Shown here: piece after piece, positions 61,661 to 64,000 of the stretch
How positions within the stretch are numbered: position 1 is the stretch's first letter
How the letters are laid out: each line of letters begins with the position of its first letter
Origin: Prorocentrum cordatum
Lineage: Eukaryota; Sar; Dinophyceae; Prorocentrales; Prorocentraceae
Direction of reading: 5' to 3'
NCBI GenBank assembly: GCA_963575745.1
Contig: CAUYUJ010019615.1
Location: forward strand, 472,513-536,512
Length of the DNA stretch: 64,000 nt
Made by a program: the position numbers and the translations under genes
The notes under the pieces: generated by a model
Databases searched by the model: none
What the model was told of the DNA's origin: nothing
What the model saw: only the letters and a program-made list of their open reading frames with translations

Positions 61661-62585
61661 TGCAGGATCCTGCAAAGCCTCACTGGCCCGGCCCTGCGCT
61701 GGCCAGGGCCATCAGTGCGTCCCCGAGGCGAGGCGAGCGGCCCGCGCCCGCCCAGAGTCGACGGGAGGACGGGCACGCGCAGGCCCTTGGACGCCCAGGC
61801 ATCCCGCCGCTCCCACGTTGATTCGAGGCGTGGGCCCCAGAGGCGACCCCCTCCGATGGTGTGACGCGGTTTGCCGCCCCCGCGCCACATCATCGTGGGC
61901 GCCTTCGGCGCCTCTGCGGCCAGGCGCGCCCACGCCTGCTGTCTCGCGTGAGAGGCAGGGCTGGACGAACTCCCCCTCTACGCTGGGTTCCCTGGTTCGG
62001 GTATGGCCGGGACCCCAGGTAAGGGGACCCAGGTTAGTAGCAGGGGCCCTGGAGCTCCTAAGTTGGCCAGGGTCTCTGAACCAGGTCTGCCATAGATGGT
62101 GCTTTGTCGGGTCACGGCAGGTCCGGTAATAGTGCAGCGGGGCGGGGGGGGCGTCCCCCAGTTCTCATCACTAAAGCCGGGTCCTACCAACCCCAGGTCT
62201 GCCAGCGCCCGACCAGTACTTGGAGCAGGGTGCTTCTTTGCTTCCGAGCCGCTTTTGTCGACGGCCCCTCTGGGCCCAGCGAGGGCCCCAGGAGGCCGAG
62301 GACGGCAAAACAAAACCCGCCGCCTCAGCTTTGCCGTCGGCGCGCCGGACCTCTCGGGGCACGCGCGCGCAGCGTCCGAAACGACGGCGACGACGGCTGC
62401 GGCCGCCCACGGCGCGCCGGCTGGCCGCCGCGAGGCGCGGCCATGCGGCAGGCCGGCAGCGCCAGCCTGCGGGGCCGCCCGGGCTCCGCGCGGGGCGCCG
62501 GCGGCGCCGAGGACCCGCCGCCGGCGGGCCCGCGGCCGGCGGCCCGGGTCAAGCAGTGGCGAAGCGTCCTGGCTCGCCTATAGCC
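61661..62585. other. GC-rich, no gene supported
   Basis: Open frames on several strands; none is recognised. A family D-like fragment lies at 62245-62310 in reverse orientation. Confidence 0.3.
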
Positions 62586-62591
62586 CCACCA

Positions 62592-62738
62592 AACAATGTT
62601 CTAAGAACTTCTGGTGCTTTCCAACAAATGGTCTTAGAGCATTTCTCGCAGAGTCTGTCGTGTTTTAAGACATCTGGATTCTGTTCTAAGAACATTGTTT
62701 CTGTTCTTAGAACATCTTTGGGTTCTAAGAATACTTCG
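62592..62738. repeat. Cluster of GTTCTTAGAAC near-palindromes
   Basis: gttctaagaac or a close variant occurs at 62597, 62629, 62663, 62682, 62703 and 62721, in both orientations, in a locally A/T-rich stretch. The unit is almost self-complementary, as dimer-binding sites often are. Confidence 0.6.
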
Positions 62739-62881
62739 TGGTAGGACTATAGGAATGCCGGGACGGTCGGTCCCTCCTCAAGTGGCGCTTCGGAGGCCCG
62801 TCGGCCAGCAGCCTCCTTCGCAGGCCCTTCGCCGGCGTTCGGCAGCTTCTCGGGGCGGCGCGTCGGCGCAGAGGATCTATA

Positions 62882-63063
62882 GGCCTCCTGGAGATGGAGT
62901 CCGAGCAGATAGGGTCGGAGGATCGCGCCGCATCGTCGATGCATCGACGATGCGGCTCGATGTGGGGCCCGACGCCGCCGATGCATCGTCGATGTATGGA
63001 TGATGTATCGGCGATGCGGCGCGATCCTCCGACCCCATCTACTGGGACCCCATCTAGGAGGCC
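62882..63063. mobile_element. TIR element family J, copy 2
   Basis: The left end GGCCTCCTGGAGATGGAGTC continues through GATAGGGTCGGAGGATCGCGCC. It is mirrored by the right end (ggcgcgatcctccgaccccatc...ccccatctaggaggcc), nearly 50 bp with few mismatches. The interior has gatgcatcgtcgatg satellite words. No exact duplication is left (TATA before, TCAA after). Confidence 0.8.
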
Positions 63064-63144
63064 TCAAGTCTGGAGGCCTGCCTGCAGCCCTTCGGCGCCC
63101 TTTCCTGACATCCCCGTGTTGCAACTAATGCTCACGGCGGAGGG

Positions 63145-63232
63145 CTGGTGCTCGCTAGTTTCCGGTTCTGGAGGCCCTCAGCGGGCCCCGAGACCAGCAA
63201 AATATTATTCGGGATGAAACACCAGTCGCCCT
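63145..63232 (+). mobile_element. Dispersed element family D copy
   Basis: ttccggttctggaggccctcagcgggccccgagaccagcaaaatattattcgggatgaaacaccagtc. Confidence 0.6.
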
Positions 63233-63456
63233 CTCCCACCGAGGCAGGCCGCGAGCCGCTCTGGGGACGAGGGCGCCGGCCACGCGGCATCCTGAGTTTT
63301 GTGGCAGAGCCCTTCGGCCAGAGCGTCAACACATGGATGTGACCATGATGAAACCAATGATTTCGGCAACAGCTTTCAGCAGGAGGCGTCCAGATGCTTG
63401 CCAAGAGGAATGAAGGCGCCCCGTGATAGTTCAGACAGCTTCCGTGCCGCTGGCGA

Positions 63457-63480
63457 TGCGATGCGATGCGATGCGATGAA
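63457..63480 (+). repeat. (GCGAT)n microsatellite
   Basis: gatgcgatgcgatgcgatg, four to five units. Confidence 0.9.
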
Positions 63481-63658
63481 ACACCGGTACAGGGGAAGGG
63501 GTCTAGTCCTCCAGGGAGCCGCGCTACGACAGCAATCGCGACGGCTCGGCGGGCCCAGCGAGGCGCAGGGCAAGGAGATTCGATGCGATCGAGATGGGGG
63601 AGGAAAGGAAAGGGACGAAGACCAGCAGCCCCCCCTGCCCTTACGTGTTGTGAAAACG

Positions 63659-63856
63659 ATGAGGGCGTTTCTGCCAAACGTTTGTAGATTCACCGCGTTA
63701 TTAGTTTTTGTCGCTATTTTTTACGTTTTCATGTCCAGGATCAGCCCGATGCCCACCTGCCGGTGTCCTTCCTGTTGTGATCGCGGTTTCGATATGTTTC
63801 CAGGCGCATTTCATTGCCTCCTGCCTGACGGCCACTTTCTTGAGTGCCGTTTGTAA
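63659..63856 (+). CDS. Hypothetical 65-residue protein with one membrane segment
   Basis: From the ATG at 63659 the frame encodes MRAFLPNVCRFTALLVFVAI, then FYVFMSRISPMPTCRCPSCC and a tail ending in LECRL and TAA. Residues 11-25 are a strong hydrophobic segment, likely a signal anchor, followed by a Cys cluster (C-R-C-P-S-C-C). The same frame is open upstream, so the true start is unsure. Codon use has no GC3 bias. No family was recognised. It could be a chance ORF. Confidence 0.25.
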   Translation: MRAFLPNVCRFTALLVFVAIFYVFMSRISPMPTCRCPSCCDRGFDMFPGAFHCLLPDGHFLECRL

Positions 63857-64000
63857 CACGTGTTGGCCGAGTCAAGAGCGACATTATGAAAACGGAAGTC
63901 ACAACACGCCCCCAGCGTTTTTTTATGACCACTAGACCACGTCCAGTCTGAATCGGATTCGCTGTCGGTGTTCCCGCGGGCGTTGCTCACTTGAGACATA
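63857..64000. other. End of window, nothing recognised
   Basis: Short A/T-richer sequence with no feature I can support. Confidence 0.3.

Overview
The window is nuclear DNA of a dinoflagellate. The best evidence is an 18-nt exact match to the 3' part of the dinoflagellate spliced leader (TAGCCATTTTGGCTCAAG, 8211-8228), lying 78 bp upstream of an intact start codon. This is the signature of an SL-bearing mRNA that was reverse-transcribed back into the genome. High GC, very low gene density, exon candidates with strong G/C third-position bias, acceptors that nearly always read AG|G, and a decayed dinoflagellate-type retroelement ORF (25726-26048) all agree. I cannot name the species.

Genes. 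The one convincing intact gene is 8307-9215 (+), a 302-residue protein with six copies of C-x-C-G-G-[YF]-H-[RL]-[AG]-C-[RQ], joined by Ala/Pro-rich linkers and ending exactly on the sixth motif. I do not recognise the family. A second plus-strand locus appears as small, widely spaced exon candidates in HSP70 order: substrate-binding beta domain (2638-2685), possible lid pieces (17122-17154, 24645-24724, 28700-28809, 36611-36640) and a possible last exon (39388-39516). If these are one gene, its introns are several to about 20 kb long and the Cys-motif gene is nested inside one. Other gene-like islands are weaker: a first-exon candidate at 42919-43064, a terminal-exon candidate with almost pure GC3 at 44049-44170, a 284-codon minus-strand ORF at 34660-35514, and several short ORFs. 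None of these is recognised.

Repeats make up most of the window. (1) Polypurine (GGA)n or polypyrimidine (CTC)n tracts recur in about 20 blocks, with (GAC)n, (GA)n, (GTGA)n, (TG)n, (CA)n, (AAC)n and an ~840-bp (CATA)n array. (2) There are many minisatellites with units of 10 to ~480 bp. (3) Dispersed elements include a ~165-bp family with about 15 recognisable copies, a ~210-bp family with three copies, and hairpin or terminal-inverted-repeat (TIR) elements. Two TIR elements of one family (28828-28958 and 53598-53731) have exact 4-bp target-site duplications, and one of another family (42482-42676) also has a 4-bp duplication. A 1.33-kb element (30027-31360) is bounded by TIRs and a 9-bp duplication, and its interior is a minisatellite. 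(4) Three composite units occur twice each: 4.5/48.1 kb, 13.5/31.9 kb and 27.4/37.5 kb. Each has homologous unique flanks around an internal tandem array.

Layout: 1-8.2 kb repeats with one HSP70-like exon; 8.2-9.2 kb the SL-relic gene; 9.2-24.6 kb minisatellites and one composite unit; 24.6-39.5 kb polypurine tracts, exon candidates, retroelement remnant, MITE and TIR elements; 39.5-47 kb exon candidates and dispersed elements; 47-64 kb a second large minisatellite element, MITEs and scattered inverted repeats. The recurring theme is transposon-like units that carry tandem repeats inside them.
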